Source of the DNA: Bacillota bacterium
GTDB lineage: Bacteria > Bacillota > Clostridia > Tissierellales > Peptoniphilaceae
Length of the DNA: 64,000 nt
Reading direction: 5' to 3'
Assembly: GCA_028724185.1 (NCBI GenBank)
Contig: JAQYDN010000006.1
Coordinates: 1-64,000, forward strand
Both the position numbers and the translations under genes were made by a program. Positions 8,463 to 18,848 of this stretch are shown one piece after another; position 1 is the first letter of the stretch, and each line of letters starts with the position of its first letter. The notes below the pieces were generated by a model. The model was not told where the DNA came from. It made no database searches and was given only the letters and a program-made list of their open reading frames with translations.

Positions 8463-8661
8463 AGAAAAATCAGATAAGCTTGAGGCCATCGTTCAGAAAA
8501 TGGAAAACGAGGACTTGACGTTGGAGGAGATGGTGGAACTCTACGAAGAAGGCACCGCTCTCTATAAGTCGTTGGAAAAGGACTTGACGGCGTTGGAACA
8601 AAAGGTACGCATCTTGACAAAAGACATGGAGGACGAGGAGGAAGACGATGAAGACATTTGA
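8452..8661 (+). CDS. xseB: Exodeoxyribonuclease VII small subunit
   Basis: The 69-residue XseB partner of XseA, an all-helical coiled-coil protein. The sequence NYREKSDKLEAIVQKME and LEEMVELYEEGTALYK is characteristic, with a highly acidic end. I prefer ATG 8452 because the GAGG site at 8441-8444 is properly spaced for it; the ATG at 8446 would start almost on top of that site. It overlaps xseA by 11 bases and ispA by 14 bases. Confidence 0.93.
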   Translation: MNYREKSDKLEAIVQKMENEDLTLEEMVELYEEGTALYKSLEKDLTALEQKVRILTKDMEDEEEDDEDI

Positions 8662-9427
8662 TGAACAGCTGAGACGTTATTACGAGCAGATTCCCTCCGC
8701 CGCCGAAGAGCTGAAGGAATCCATGTTGTACTCTCTCTTTACCGGAGGAAAGCGGATAAGACCGAGGATTTTTTACGCGGTTTTAGAGGATTTGGGCTAC
8801 GAGGGAGAGGCGGACTTTTACTTTGCCGCCGCGATGGAATCTATTCATACATACAGCTTAATACACGACGACTTGCCGGCAATGGACGACGATGATGTCC
8901 GAAGAGGACAGCCTACCAACCACAAGAAGTTTAACGAAGCGGTGGCGATTTTGGCGGGCGACGGACTTCTCTCGCAGGCTGCGGAACTCGCAGCGGAGGG
9001 GGCGAGCATCGAGCCCGAAGGCGGAATTCTGGCGATGAAGTATCTGTTTAAGGCGGCGGGGACCACCGGCATGGTCGACGGCCAGGTTTTGGACATTCGC
9101 GAAGGCGCTTCTTCGGGCGACGAAGTACTTTACATGAAAAAAACCGGCGCCTTGTTGGGTGCATGCTTTGCGATGGCGGGCGCCTTGGCGGGAAAAACCG
9201 TCGATGTGACCGACGCGCTTTACCGCGTCGGAGAAACGTTGGGCGTCAGCTACCAATTCCAGGACGATTATCTGGATTTGGAAGAGGACGGAAAGGTCGA
9301 AGAGAAGTCCTATTTCACGTCGAGGGCGGAACACTATACGAAGGAGTGCCTCGACATTTTACGCGACTTGGGTGATTTTCCCGAAACGGAGACCTTGATC
9401 TTAAAGATATTGAAGCGGGATCGGTGA
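8648..9427 (+). CDS. ispA: Polyprenyl (farnesyl/geranyl) diphosphate synthase, short form
   Basis: An IspA-type trans-prenyltransferase that makes geranyl or farnesyl diphosphate from IPP and DMAPP for undecaprenyl and quinone precursors. The first Asp-rich motif HDDLPAMDDDD is near residues 74-84, followed by RRGQPTNHKKF, and the second is FQDDYLD near 205. Length is 259 residues, against about 290 in most homologues. The segment after the second Asp motif, normally LGKxxGSD with KxTY, is cut down to GKVEEKSYFTS. It sits between xseB and tlyA as in many Bacillota, but dxs is not in its usual place after it. Confidence 0.92.
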   Translation: MKTFDEQLRRYYEQIPSAAEELKESMLYSLFTGGKRIRPRIFYAVLEDLGYEGEADFYFAAAMESIHTYSLIHDDLPAMDDDDVRRGQPTNHKKFNEAVAILAGDGLLSQAAELAAEGASIEPEGGILAMKYLFKAAGTTGMVDGQVLDIREGASSGDEVLYMKKTGALLGACFAMAGALAGKTVDVTDALYRVGETLGVSYQFQDDYLDLEEDGKVEEKSYFTSRAEHYTKECLDILRDLGDFPETETLILKILKRDR

Positions 9428-9431
9428 TGTC

Positions 9432-10229
9432 ATGAAAGAGAGAGCGGATCTCTTGTTGGTGCATAAAAACTTGGCGCCGTCGAGAGAGAAGGCGAAGACC
9501 ATGATTATGGCCGGAGAGGCCTTTATCGGTACGGAGCGCATTCAAAAGGCGGGGCAGTTGATCGACAAAGATTCGGAGATTACAATCAAGGGTCACAGTT
9601 TAAAGTACGTGTCGCGAGGAGGGTTTAAGCTCGAGAAGATTCTCGACAGCTACGACATCGACCTCACGGGGAAGGTGTGCATGGACATCGGTTCCTCGAC
9701 CGGCGGTTTTACCGATTGCATGCTCCAGCACGGGGCGTCGAAAGTCTACGCTGTCGACGTCGGGTACAACCAGCTCGCATACTCGTTGCGCGTCGATCCG
9801 CGCGTCGTCGTCATGGAAAGGACCAATATCAGGTATCTCGACGCTTCCGAACTCGAAGAAGCCGTCGATTTTATCTCGATCGACGTATCGTTTATATCCC
9901 TCGACCTCGTGTTGCCGAAGGCCGTGACGTATCTGAATCGGCCGGGAAAAATTTCGGCGCTGATTAAACCTCAATTCGAAGCGGGTAAACATAAAGTCGG
10001 AAAGGGCGGCATCGTGAGCGATCCGAACGTACACAAAGAGGTCCTCGAAAGGACCCTCGAATTGGTGCGCTCGCTGGATATGACGCCCGAGGTATTGACG
10101 TATTCCCCGATTCAAGGAGCGAAGAAGGGAAATACGGAGTTTTTAATGCTCCTTTCCAATGTTGACACGGACGCGCCGCCGATTTCCATAGACGAAGTCG
10201 TGCGCGCCTCAAGAGAGGAATTTCACTAG
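9432..10229 (+). CDS. tlyA: TlyA family RNA methyltransferase
   Basis: The 265-residue protein has an S4 RNA-binding domain at residues about 3-65 (RADLLLVHKNLAPSREKAK) and an FtsJ-like SAM-binding domain with DIGSSTGGFTDCMLQ near 82-96. The TlyA family 2'-O-methylates rRNA (16S and/or 23S) and was once annotated as hemolysin. It lies between ispA and recN, a conserved place. The ATG begins 4 bases after the ispA stop codon. Confidence 0.93.
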   Translation: MKERADLLLVHKNLAPSREKAKTMIMAGEAFIGTERIQKAGQLIDKDSEITIKGHSLKYVSRGGFKLEKILDSYDIDLTGKVCMDIGSSTGGFTDCMLQHGASKVYAVDVGYNQLAYSLRVDPRVVVMERTNIRYLDASELEEAVDFISIDVSFISLDLVLPKAVTYLNRPGKISALIKPQFEAGKHKVGKGGIVSDPNVHKEVLERTLELVRSLDMTPEVLTYSPIQGAKKGNTEFLMLLSNVDTDAPPISIDEVVRASREEFH

Positions 10230-10231
10230 CT

Positions 10232-11899
10232 ATGTTTTTGCGTCTTCAAATTGATAATTTTGCGATTATTGAACATTCGCGCATCGAATTTCACGACGGG
10301 TTTTCCGTCCTGACCGGCGAGACCGGTGCGGGAAAGTCCATTATTATGGATGCGATCAGCCTCCTGTTGGGGGCGCGCGCCCAAAAGCAGATGATTCGGA
10401 AGAGCGCGGAAAGCGCCGTGATCCAAGGTGTCTTTGTGACTCGGAATAAAAGGACGTTAAAATTTCTTAAAGACAGACACATCCCCTTTGAGGATGTTAT
10501 TATTATTGAGCGAACCATTTATCGCGACCGGCCGTCGATGTCGGAAATTAACGGGAAGACGGTCACTAATTCCGTGTTGCGGGAATTCGGATCGACCATC
10601 GCGCTTTCGGGCATGCAGGGCGAAAACGGATTTTTGATGCAACCGGCGTTTCAGTTGGGGCTGATCGATGCGTTTTGTGGCGAGGATCACCGCAAGGAGT
10701 TGGCAGAGCTTCGGTCGTCGGTGAAGGCCTATCGTGAACTCGACGAACAGTTGAGAGCGGGAGATAGAGATCCGCAGGCCGTTGCGAGAGAAAGTGATCT
10801 CTTGCGCTATCAAATCGACGAACTCGAGACGCTCGCGATGGAGCGCGGAGAAGACGAGGCACTTGCCGAGGAATTTCACGCGCGAAGTCACCACGCCTCG
10901 ACACTCGAGTACCTCAAGGAGCTGTCCCAATTGTCGTTTGACGACGACGGGATTCGCGCCTTGATGGATCGCTTTGCCGCCTCGCTCGAGAAGATCGCAC
11001 AGAATGACGCCTCCTACGAGGATATCTTCGAGCAGTTCGAGGACGTCCGCTATCAATTTCAAGACATCGCCTCGACTCTTCGGGAGAGAGGCGAAAACTT
11101 TGAAGACGATCCCGAACGACTCGCGATCGTGAGCGAACGACTCGATGCGATCAATCGGGCCAAGAGGAAGTACGGCGAGACCTACGACCTGATGCAGGAT
11201 TTTCTCGACAAGAGCAAAGAGCGCTTGTCCTATCTCGAAGACTACGATCGAAATCTGGAATCGCTCAAGAAAAAACGGGAAGCGCTTTACGACCTAGCGA
11301 TGGAACAGGCGAATTCAATCAGCGAGACGCGCCGCGCCATGGCGAAAAAAGTGGAATCTCGCCTCGCCGAAGTGATGTCGGAGCTCGACATCGAGGGCGC
11401 GGGTTTTCAGGTGCAGTTTGAGGAAAAGTCGCTGTCGGAAGACGGCGTGGACTTTGTTCGCTTTATGGTTTCGACAAACAAGGGCGAAGACCTCATGCCG
11501 CTTTCGGAGATCGCCTCCGGCGGAGAAATGAGTCGAATTTTTCTCGCGTTTATCAGCATCTACGCCGAATTTGACGAGCGGGAAATTTTAATCTTAGATG
11601 AAGTCGACACGGGAATGAGCGGAAAGACGGCGAAAGTAGTCGCCGAGAAAATGGCGCAATTGTCGAAAGATCGTCAACTCATCGTCGTCAGCCACTTGCC
11701 CCAAGTGGTCGCCCGGGCAGACAGACAATATCGTATTTTAAAGCGCGAGGAAGGCGGACGCACCGTGTCGGTCGTCGATCAGCTTTCGATGGAGGAGAGA
11801 ATTTCCTATCTGGCCACGATGATCAGCGGCACGGATACGAAAAAAACCAGAGAAACAGCTCGCGAAATGTTATTAGAACGCCATGAGGAGGAATTATGA
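10232..11899 (+). CDS. recN: DNA repair protein RecN
   Basis: An SMC-like ATPase acting early in double-strand break repair. Walker A GETGAGKS is near residue 29-36. A long coiled-coil middle (about 150-360) follows, then the ABC signature ASGGEMSRI and Walker B ILILDEVDTGMSG near 425-460. The C-terminal part VVSHLPQVVARADRQYRI is typical. Length 555 residues is normal. The start lies 2 bases after the tlyA stop, and argR, often found between tlyA and recN, is absent. Confidence 0.96.
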   Translation: MFLRLQIDNFAIIEHSRIEFHDGFSVLTGETGAGKSIIMDAISLLLGARAQKQMIRKSAESAVIQGVFVTRNKRTLKFLKDRHIPFEDVIIIERTIYRDRPSMSEINGKTVTNSVLREFGSTIALSGMQGENGFLMQPAFQLGLIDAFCGEDHRKELAELRSSVKAYRELDEQLRAGDRDPQAVARESDLLRYQIDELETLAMERGEDEALAEEFHARSHHASTLEYLKELSQLSFDDDGIRALMDRFAASLEKIAQNDASYEDIFEQFEDVRYQFQDIASTLRERGENFEDDPERLAIVSERLDAINRAKRKYGETYDLMQDFLDKSKERLSYLEDYDRNLESLKKKREALYDLAMEQANSISETRRAMAKKVESRLAEVMSELDIEGAGFQVQFEEKSLSEDGVDFVRFMVSTNKGEDLMPLSEIASGGEMSRIFLAFISIYAEFDEREILILDEVDTGMSGKTAKVVAEKMAQLSKDRQLIVVSHLPQVVARADRQYRILKREEGGRTVSVVDQLSMEERISYLATMISGTDTKKTRETAREMLLERHEEEL

Positions 11900-12447
11900 T
11901 TTCAGAAGAGCGTGTCATTCGTAGTGAAAAAATTTATGAAGGCAAAGTCGTCACTTTGCGTTGTCATACCGTCGAGCTCGACGGTCAACGCTACGGAAAG
12001 CGTGAAGTCGTCGAACATGGCGGCGGGAGCTGTATGATCGCCTTTAGGGAAGACGGGAAAATTCCGTTTGTCCGCCAATATCGCATTGCGACGAAAAAGA
12101 ATTTGCTGGAACTTCCGGCGGGCCTTATCGAACACAACGAGAATCCCATGAAGGCGGCAATTCGAGAACTCTCCGAAGAGACGGGCTTGATCGCGGATTC
12201 CGCGGAGTTTTTGGTAGAGGCCTACACGTCGCCCGGATTTACGAATGAAAAAATCTATATCTTTATGTGTGAAAATCCGAAAGAGGGCGAGGCGCATCCG
12301 GACGAGTCGGAAGATCTCGAAATAGAATATATGGATCTCGACGAAGCGATGCACATGATCACTCTGGGCGAAATCGTCGACGCGAAGACGATCATCGCCC
12401 TCTATGCAGCAAAGGAAATGAGAAAGAAACATGAATCAAACGATTAA
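11896..12447 (+). CDS. nudF: NUDIX hydrolase, ADP-ribose pyrophosphatase type
   Basis: A 183-residue Nudix enzyme, most similar in layout to ADP-ribose pyrophosphatase, which cleaves ADP-ribose to AMP and ribose 5-phosphate. The Nudix box is complete: G of AGLIEHNE, then RELSEETGL (residues about 74-97). The upstream phrase FVRQYRIATKKNLLELPAG and the downstream AYTSPGFTNE are typical of the NudF subgroup. It overlaps recN by 4 bases and punA by 17. ADP-ribose 5-phosphate recycling fits the nucleoside phosphorylases that follow. Confidence 0.92.
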   Translation: MISEERVIRSEKIYEGKVVTLRCHTVELDGQRYGKREVVEHGGGSCMIAFREDGKIPFVRQYRIATKKNLLELPAGLIEHNENPMKAAIRELSEETGLIADSAEFLVEAYTSPGFTNEKIYIFMCENPKEGEAHPDESEDLEIEYMDLDEAMHMITLGEIVDAKTIIALYAAKEMRKKHESND

Positions 12448-13228
12448 TTATATACGCACGAAGACGGACTTAAAGCCGGAAATTGGCATCATCTTGGGAA
12501 GCGGGCTCGGCGACTTTGCCGATACCGTCGAAGATGCCGTCCGCATCCCCTACGGTGAGATCCCCGGATTTAATCAATCGACCGTTCAGGGACACAGCGG
12601 TGAGTTGATTTTCGGCATAGTCAAGGGAAAAAAGATCGTCGCCATGAAGGGGCGCATCCACTTTTACGAGGGCTTCGATATCAAAGAAGTCGTCTTCCCC
12701 GTCAAGGTCCTCTGCGACTTGGGCATCGATAAATTGATCGTGACAAACGCCGCAGGCGGCGTCAATAAATCTTTCAACCCGGGCGAGCTGATGTTCATAT
12801 CGGATCACATCAACTTCAACGGGAAAAATCCTTTGATCGGCCCCAACGAAGACGTCGGCGATCGCTTCCCCGATATGAGCTACGCTTACGATCCGGCGCT
12901 TTTAGAAGAAGTGCAAAAAATCGCCGAACGGTTGGATATCGCGCACCGGACCGGCGTCTATATGTATATGACGGGACCGAGCTACGAGACGCCCGCGGAA
13001 ATCCGCATGGCGGGGATACTCGGCGCCGATGCCGTCGGCATGAGCACCGTTCCCGAGGTAATCGTCGCAAACCATCGACACGTCAAGGTCGTGGGGATTT
13101 CCTGTATCACCAATATGGCGGCGGGCATTCTGGACCAACCGCTCGAACACGAGGAAGTTTTGACGATCTCTCAAAAAGTATCGGAAGACTTTAAAAAGCT
13201 CGTCGCGTCGATTATCGAGGAGATTTAA
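12431..13228 (+). CDS. punA: Purine-nucleoside phosphorylase
   Basis: A trimeric-type purine nucleoside phosphorylase (265 residues) that splits inosine or guanosine with phosphate. Visible motifs: GIILGSGLGDFAD near residue 18-30 (phosphate loop), VQGHSGELIFG near 56, GRIHFYEGF near 74, VTNAAGGVN near 105, and MYMTGPSYETPAEIRM near 177. GADAVGMSTVPEVIVANH completes the active site. The ATG at 12431 lies within the end of nudF and is followed closely by the pyrimidine phosphorylase, making a nucleoside salvage pair. Confidence 0.95.
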   Translation: MNQTINYIRTKTDLKPEIGIILGSGLGDFADTVEDAVRIPYGEIPGFNQSTVQGHSGELIFGIVKGKKIVAMKGRIHFYEGFDIKEVVFPVKVLCDLGIDKLIVTNAAGGVNKSFNPGELMFISDHINFNGKNPLIGPNEDVGDRFPDMSYAYDPALLEEVQKIAERLDIAHRTGVYMYMTGPSYETPAEIRMAGILGADAVGMSTVPEVIVANHRHVKVVGISCITNMAAGILDQPLEHEEVLTISQKVSEDFKKLVASIIEEI

Positions 13229-13230
13229 CC

Positions 13231-14530
<1,300 letters not shown>

Positions 14531-14541
<11 letters not shown>

Positions 14542-15139
14542 TGTATACCTCTGGTCGATACCGGCGCTTATCATCGCGATCGTCGGACACGAGATAGGAC
14601 ACGGCTATGTGTCCTATCTGTTGGGAGACGATACGGCCAAGCGCGACGGCAGACTCAGCTTAAATCCGCTGGGCCATATCGATCCCATCGGCCTGCTCTT
14701 TATGATCGTCTTTCGATTCGGCTGGGCGAAGGCCGTGCCGATCAACCCGTCGTATTATAAACATAGAAAGCGCGGAACGATTTTAGTTTCCCTCGCCGGC
14801 GTAGCGGTGAATTTTATCTTTGCGCTGATCGCCGCCTTTTTCCTCGTTTGGACGACGCAAAGAGGTTATGTGATCAGCAATTTCTTTTACCACTTCCTGT
14901 GGTACAATGTCATGCTCGGCGTCTTCAATTTGGTGCCGCTTCCGCCGCTCGACGGTTCGAAAGTACTCGCCTCGCTCTTGCCGAGTCACATTGAATTTAA
15001 GTTCTATAAATACGAGCGCTACTTTTACGGCATTTTGTTTATAGGCGTCATCACGGGTATCATCCCGCGCATCATCGGACCGGCCATTTACGGCATCATC
15101 AATGCTTTTGTCAATCTCGGAGCGAGTATTTTATTATGA
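14531..15139 (+). CDS. Site-2 protease family (M50) membrane metallopeptidase
   Basis: A 202-residue intramembrane zinc metalloprotease homologue. The HExxH motif is HEIGH (residues about 17-21), and the third ligand motif is NLVPLPPLDGSKVL near 137-150. There are four to five hydrophobic segments. I start at ATG 14531, with a GAGGTGG site, rather than the upstream ATG at 14429, which would add out-of-context residues from inside pdp. The pdp - M50 - scpA - scpB order is common in clostridia-like genomes. The substrate is unknown. Confidence 0.9.
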
Positions 15140-15867
15140 ATTTCGAAATAGTCTACGGATCGTTTTCGGGTCCGATGGACGTCTTACTGGAATTAATCAA
15201 AAAGCGCGAGATGGATATCTACGATATTGAGATTCACGTCCTCGTCGACGACTTCCTCGACTACATCGACCATATGCAGGGTCCCGTCATGGATTCCGTC
15301 GTCGATTTTCTCGCCATGGCGAGTTATCTTCTCGAGATCAAAAGTCGCATGCTCTTGCCGGAGAGACGAAGTGAAGAAGGCGAGGAAGAGGAGGACCCGA
15401 GAGAGGATCTCGTCGGGCGAATCGTAGAGTATAAGCGGATGAAGGCCCTTGCTTTCTTATTGGAAGAGATGGCGGAGCGCGAAGAAGGCGCGATCTATAA
15501 AAAGCAGGACGACTTCTCCGACTTTTCCGAAGTCGAATTAATCAACGACGGAAACGGCGAGGAGTTGAGAGACGCGTTTGAGAAGGCGTTGCGTCAATTT
15601 AAAGTGCACGAAGAAGCGCAAAAGTCGCTCGAGAAGATTTCATCCGCGAAATACAGCTTTAAGCAGGCGAATGAAAAAATCCGCGAAGCGTTTAGAGCGA
15701 GCGACGAGCCCAGTTTTTTTAACATGGTGCGAGATGCCGAGAGCCGCATCGAAATCGTGACGATATTTTTGACGATGCTCGAACTCGTAAAATTGCAGCG
15801 CATAAGTTGCAGACAGTGCGGAAAAGATATTATATTGAGTAGAAAAGGGACCGCGAATGCATCCTAA
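15136..15867 (+). CDS. scpA: Segregation and condensation protein A
   Basis: ScpA is the kleisin of the SMC-ScpAB condensin complex. The N-terminal FSGPMDVLLELIKKREMDIYD and the following VDFLAMASYLLEIKSRMLLP (residues about 57-76) are diagnostic. An acidic linker near 80-92 and a C-terminal winged-helix region end in IVTIFLTMLELVKLQ. Length 243 is normal. It overlaps the M50 gene through ATGA and scpB by 11 bases. Confidence 0.95.
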   Translation: MNFEIVYGSFSGPMDVLLELIKKREMDIYDIEIHVLVDDFLDYIDHMQGPVMDSVVDFLAMASYLLEIKSRMLLPERRSEEGEEEEDPREDLVGRIVEYKRMKALAFLLEEMAEREEGAIYKKQDDFSDFSEVELINDGNGEELRDAFEKALRQFKVHEEAQKSLEKISSAKYSFKQANEKIREAFRASDEPSFFNMVRDAESRIEIVTIFLTMLELVKLQRISCRQCGKDIILSRKGTANAS

Positions 15868-16375
15868 AGCAAAGTTGGAGGCGTTGTTGTTCGCTTGGGG
15901 CGAACCGCTTTCGGAAAAGGAAATACGGGAGGCGCTCGGACTGACGGCGATCGAAGTGCGCGCGCTCTTGGATCAATTAAAAACAGAACTCGAGCGCCCG
16001 GAGAGGGGGCTTCGGCTGGTGAATGTCGAGGATACCTACCAGCTCTCGACCAAGCCGGAGCTGTTCGAGTCGATCGCCGATTACGCCAAGAAAAATCAGG
16101 CGAAGAACCTGTCGAATGCGGCCCTCGAGACATTGTCGATCGTCGCCTACAAACAGCCCGTTTTAAAATCCGACATCGAAGAGATTCGGGGCGTTCGCTG
16201 CGATCGCGTCCTGAAGAACTTGGAAAATACGCAGTTGATCAAGGTTCTCGGCAGGCGCGACATCCCCGGCAGGCCGAAAGTGTACGGGACGACCGAGGTA
16301 TTTTTGCAGAAATTCGGCATGCGCAGTCTGGACGATTTGCCACAACTCGAGGACGAAGAAGCGGAGGAATCATGA
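15857..16375 (+). CDS. scpB: Segregation and condensation protein B
   Basis: ScpB dimerises and binds ScpA in the condensin complex. The two winged-helix domains are visible: EALLFAWGEPLSEKEI (residues about 8-23) and LSNAALETLSIVAYKQPV with IEEIRGVRCDRVLKNL (about 89-125). Length 172 residues. The stop overlaps the rluB start through ATGA, keeping the conserved scpA-scpB-rluB order. Confidence 0.95.
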   Translation: MHPKAKLEALLFAWGEPLSEKEIREALGLTAIEVRALLDQLKTELERPERGLRLVNVEDTYQLSTKPELFESIADYAKKNQAKNLSNAALETLSIVAYKQPVLKSDIEEIRGVRCDRVLKNLENTQLIKVLGRRDIPGRPKVYGTTEVFLQKFGMRSLDDLPQLEDEEAEES

Positions 16376-17085
16376 GACTTCAAAAATACATGGCCCATGC
16401 CGGCGTCGCGAGTCGGAGAAAATGCGAAGAAATCATCGCCGAAGGACGCGTCGCCGTCAACGGAACCACGATCGATACACAAGGCTATCAAGTGGAGCCC
16501 GGCGATACGGTAACCGTCGACGGAAAAAAGATCAGGCCCGTTCGACACTATACTTATATCCTCTTAAACAAGCCGCGGGGAGTCGTCTCGACCGCGAAGG
16601 ACAATAAGGGGAGAAAGACGGTTCTCGACGTCGTTTCCAGAGATTTTCGCGGAAAGAGGCTCTATCCCGTGGGGCGTTTGGACATGGACTCCTCGGGCCT
16701 GTTGCTTTTGACCGACGACGGCGAGCTTACGGAAAAATTGCTCCATCCCCGATACGAAATGGAAAAGACTTATCGCGTGACCGTTAAGGGACGGGTGGAC
16801 AAGGAATCGGTACAGAACCTGTCTCGGGGAATCGAACTCGACGACGGACCTACGGCGCCCGCGTCGTTTAAAATTTTAGACTATCGCAACGACAAGACGC
16901 GCCTGGAGTGTAAAATCCACGAGGGGCGAAATCGTCAAATACGTCGCATGTTCGAAAAGGAGGGCCACGAGGTCGTTCAATTGGAGCGCGTCGCCTTCGG
17001 GCCTTTGAAGCTGGGCGATTTGGGCAAGGGACAGTACCGTCCGCTTCGAGATAAGGAGATCAGGATGTTGAAATCATGGAAGTGA
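16372..17085 (+). CDS. rluB: Pseudouridine synthase, RluB/RsuA family
   Basis: A 237-residue rRNA pseudouridine synthase. An S4 domain occupies residues 1-60 (MRLQKYMAHAGVASRRKCEE). The catalytic motif is PVGRLDMDSSGLLLLTDDGEL, with the catalytic Asp in GRLD near 103. The end KIHEGRNRQIRRMFE is the usual RluB/RsuA signature. The frame is open further upstream, but ATG 16372 overlapping the scpB stop, with a GAGGAA site, is clearly the start. It probably modifies the 23S rRNA position near 2605. Confidence 0.94.
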   Translation: MRLQKYMAHAGVASRRKCEEIIAEGRVAVNGTTIDTQGYQVEPGDTVTVDGKKIRPVRHYTYILLNKPRGVVSTAKDNKGRKTVLDVVSRDFRGKRLYPVGRLDMDSSGLLLLTDDGELTEKLLHPRYEMEKTYRVTVKGRVDKESVQNLSRGIELDDGPTAPASFKILDYRNDKTRLECKIHEGRNRQIRRMFEKEGHEVVQLERVAFGPLKLGDLGKGQYRPLRDKEIRMLKSWK

Positions 17086-17633
17086 TGCCTTCAAGCGCGG
17101 TGGCGTGGTCGCATGTTATTCTCGACCGACGGATGACGTCCGAGAACGTCGCGGTCGATTTGACGTCGGGGAACGGAAAAGATACGCTGTTTCTCGCGAG
17201 GCGCGCGGCCCGCGTCGTCGCCTTCGACATTCAGCGGGCGGCGATCGAAAATACGGCGTCTTTACTTCGGTCGCAAGGGATCGAAAACGTCGAACTCGTC
17301 TGTGATTCCCACGAGTACATCGAGCGCTACGTCGATCCGGAGGCGGTCGATGTGTTTGTCATGAACTTGGGCTACCTGCCCAAGGGGGACAAGTCGGTAA
17401 CGACGATGTGGGAGACGACGAAAAAGACGGTCGATACGATATTAGGCGCGATGAAAAAAGGCGCGCTCCTAAGTATCTGTATCTATCCTGGGCACGACGA
17501 GGGACGGCGGGAGAGTATCGGACTCGCCGAGCGCATCGAGGCATTAAATCAGAGAGATTTTCGCGTATCGCGGATCCAATTTCCCAATCAAAGGCACGAT
17601 CCGCCTTATTGGATCGGCATAGAGAGGTGTTAG
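17076..17633 (+). CDS. mnmM: Class I SAM-dependent methyltransferase, MnmM (YtqB) family
   Basis: A 185-residue Rossmann methyltransferase. The SAM motif VDLTSGNGKDTLFLA is near residue 27-41 and is followed by VVAFDIQ. NLGYLPKGDKSVTT near 91-104 and the end FPNQRHDPPYW are hallmarks of the YtqB family. That family has been shown to methylate the wobble uridine of some tRNAs (nm5s2U to mnm5s2U). It overlaps rluB by 10 bases. Translation may start at 17076 or at the second ATG, 17085. Confidence 0.85.
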   Translation: MEVMPSSAVAWSHVILDRRMTSENVAVDLTSGNGKDTLFLARRAARVVAFDIQRAAIENTASLLRSQGIENVELVCDSHEYIERYVDPEAVDVFVMNLGYLPKGDKSVTTMWETTKKTVDTILGAMKKGALLSICIYPGHDEGRRESIGLAERIEALNQRDFRVSRIQFPNQRHDPPYWIGIERC

Positions 17634-18848
17634 ATGATTATCGTCGTAGGTGGAGGACCAAGCGGCATGATGGCCGCGATCAAGGCCTCGGAGAAAGCCG
17701 AGGTCGCGTTAATCGAAAAAAATGAAAAACTCGGCAAGAAGCTGTTTATCACGGGAAAAGGTCGCTGCAATCTCTGCAACGATTGCGACGACCGCTTTTT
17801 CTTTGACGCACTCCATCGAAACAGTGCATTTATGTATTCGTCGTATTATACCTTTTCGAATGAAACGCTAAAAAACTTCTTCGAGGTGAGGCGCGTTCCC
17901 CTCAAGGTCGAACGCGGCGAGCGCGTCTTTCCGATAAGCGATAAATCTTCCGACATCATCCGATGTCTTTCGAGGGAATTAAAGCGATCCGGCGTCGACG
18001 TGCATCTCGATACCGAAGTGTCGACGATTCGACGGCACGGCGAGGTCTTCGAGGTGTCGACGAATCGCGGGATCTTTCGCGCCGAGAAGGTCATCGTGGC
18101 GACGGGCGGCGTGACCTATCCCGCGACCGGATCGACCGGTGACGGTTACACCTGGGCGAAGTCCTTCGGCATGCGCATCGTCAGGCCGATTGCAGGGCTC
18201 GTCGGTTTGCGCTGTGATATGCGGGGGATGGAGACGCTTTCGGGACTCTCCTTAAAAAATGTCGAACTTTACGCCGAGACGGAACGCGGGGTGTCGAGCG
18301 AGTTTGGTGAAATGCTCTTTACGCACTACGGCATAAGCGGGCCGATCGTACTGAGCTTATCGTCGAGAATTAACCGTGACGACCGCGTCAAACTTCGGAT
18401 CGATCTGAAGCCCGCACTCGATCGCGAGCAACTGACGCGACGCATCTTAAGGGAGATCGATTCAAACGCCAATCGCGAACTTAAGACGATCGTAAAGACC
18501 ATGGTCCCGAGGTCGCTGGTATCGCCGATTCTCGATGCGGCGGAGATCCCCGAGGACTTACCGGGACATCAGCTGAGTGTCGAGATGCGGGAGCGTCTGA
18601 TCGACGTGCTCAAGGCTTTTCCCATTCACTACAAAGGTCTTTTCGACGAATCGACGGGAATCGTCACGACGGGAGGGGTCGATGTCGACGATATCGATCC
18701 CTCGACGATGGAAAGCCGGACGCAAAAGGGGCTCTACCTGTGCGGAGAGTTGATCGACGTCGACGGACCGACCGGCGGGTTTAACTTGCAGATTGCTTTT
18801 TCAACGGGGTATTTGGCCGGCCTAAGTGCCGCGGAGGAGGACATATGA
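17634..18848 (+). CDS. NAD(P)/FAD-dependent oxidoreductase, HI0933 (YhiN) family
   Basis: A 404-residue flavoprotein. The FAD dinucleotide motif is VVGGGPSGMMAA (residues 4-15), followed by KNEKLGKKLFITGKGRCNLCN, the characteristic HI0933 family stretch. ATGGVTYPATGSTGDGY near 158-174 and the C-terminal GLYLCGELIDVDGPTGGFNLQ complete the FAD site. The biochemical role is poorly known; some members are annotated as aminoacetone oxidases. Placement just before cmk is common in clostridia. It starts at the base after the mnmM stop codon. Confidence 0.88.
   Translation: MIIVVGGGPSGMMAAIKASEKAEVALIEKNEKLGKKLFITGKGRCNLCNDCDDRFFFDALHRNSAFMYSSYYTFSNETLKNFFEVRRVPLKVERGERVFPISDKSSDIIRCLSRELKRSGVDVHLDTEVSTIRRHGEVFEVSTNRGIFRAEKVIVATGGVTYPATGSTGDGYTWAKSFGMRIVRPIAGLVGLRCDMRGMETLSGLSLKNVELYAETERGVSSEFGEMLFTHYGISGPIVLSLSSRINRDDRVKLRIDLKPALDREQLTRRILREIDSNANRELKTIVKTMVPRSLVSPILDAAEIPEDLPGHQLSVEMRERLIDVLKAFPIHYKGLFDESTGIVTTGGVDVDDIDPSTMESRTQKGLYLCGELIDVDGPTGGFNLQIAFSTGYLAGLSAAEEDI

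Noticed and set aside
15895..16371. The rluB frame stays open for 159 codons upstream, suggesting a 396-residue protein.
   Set aside because: The extension lies wholly inside scpB in another frame and is Arg-rich without family similarity. The ATG at 16372 with overlap is the true start.
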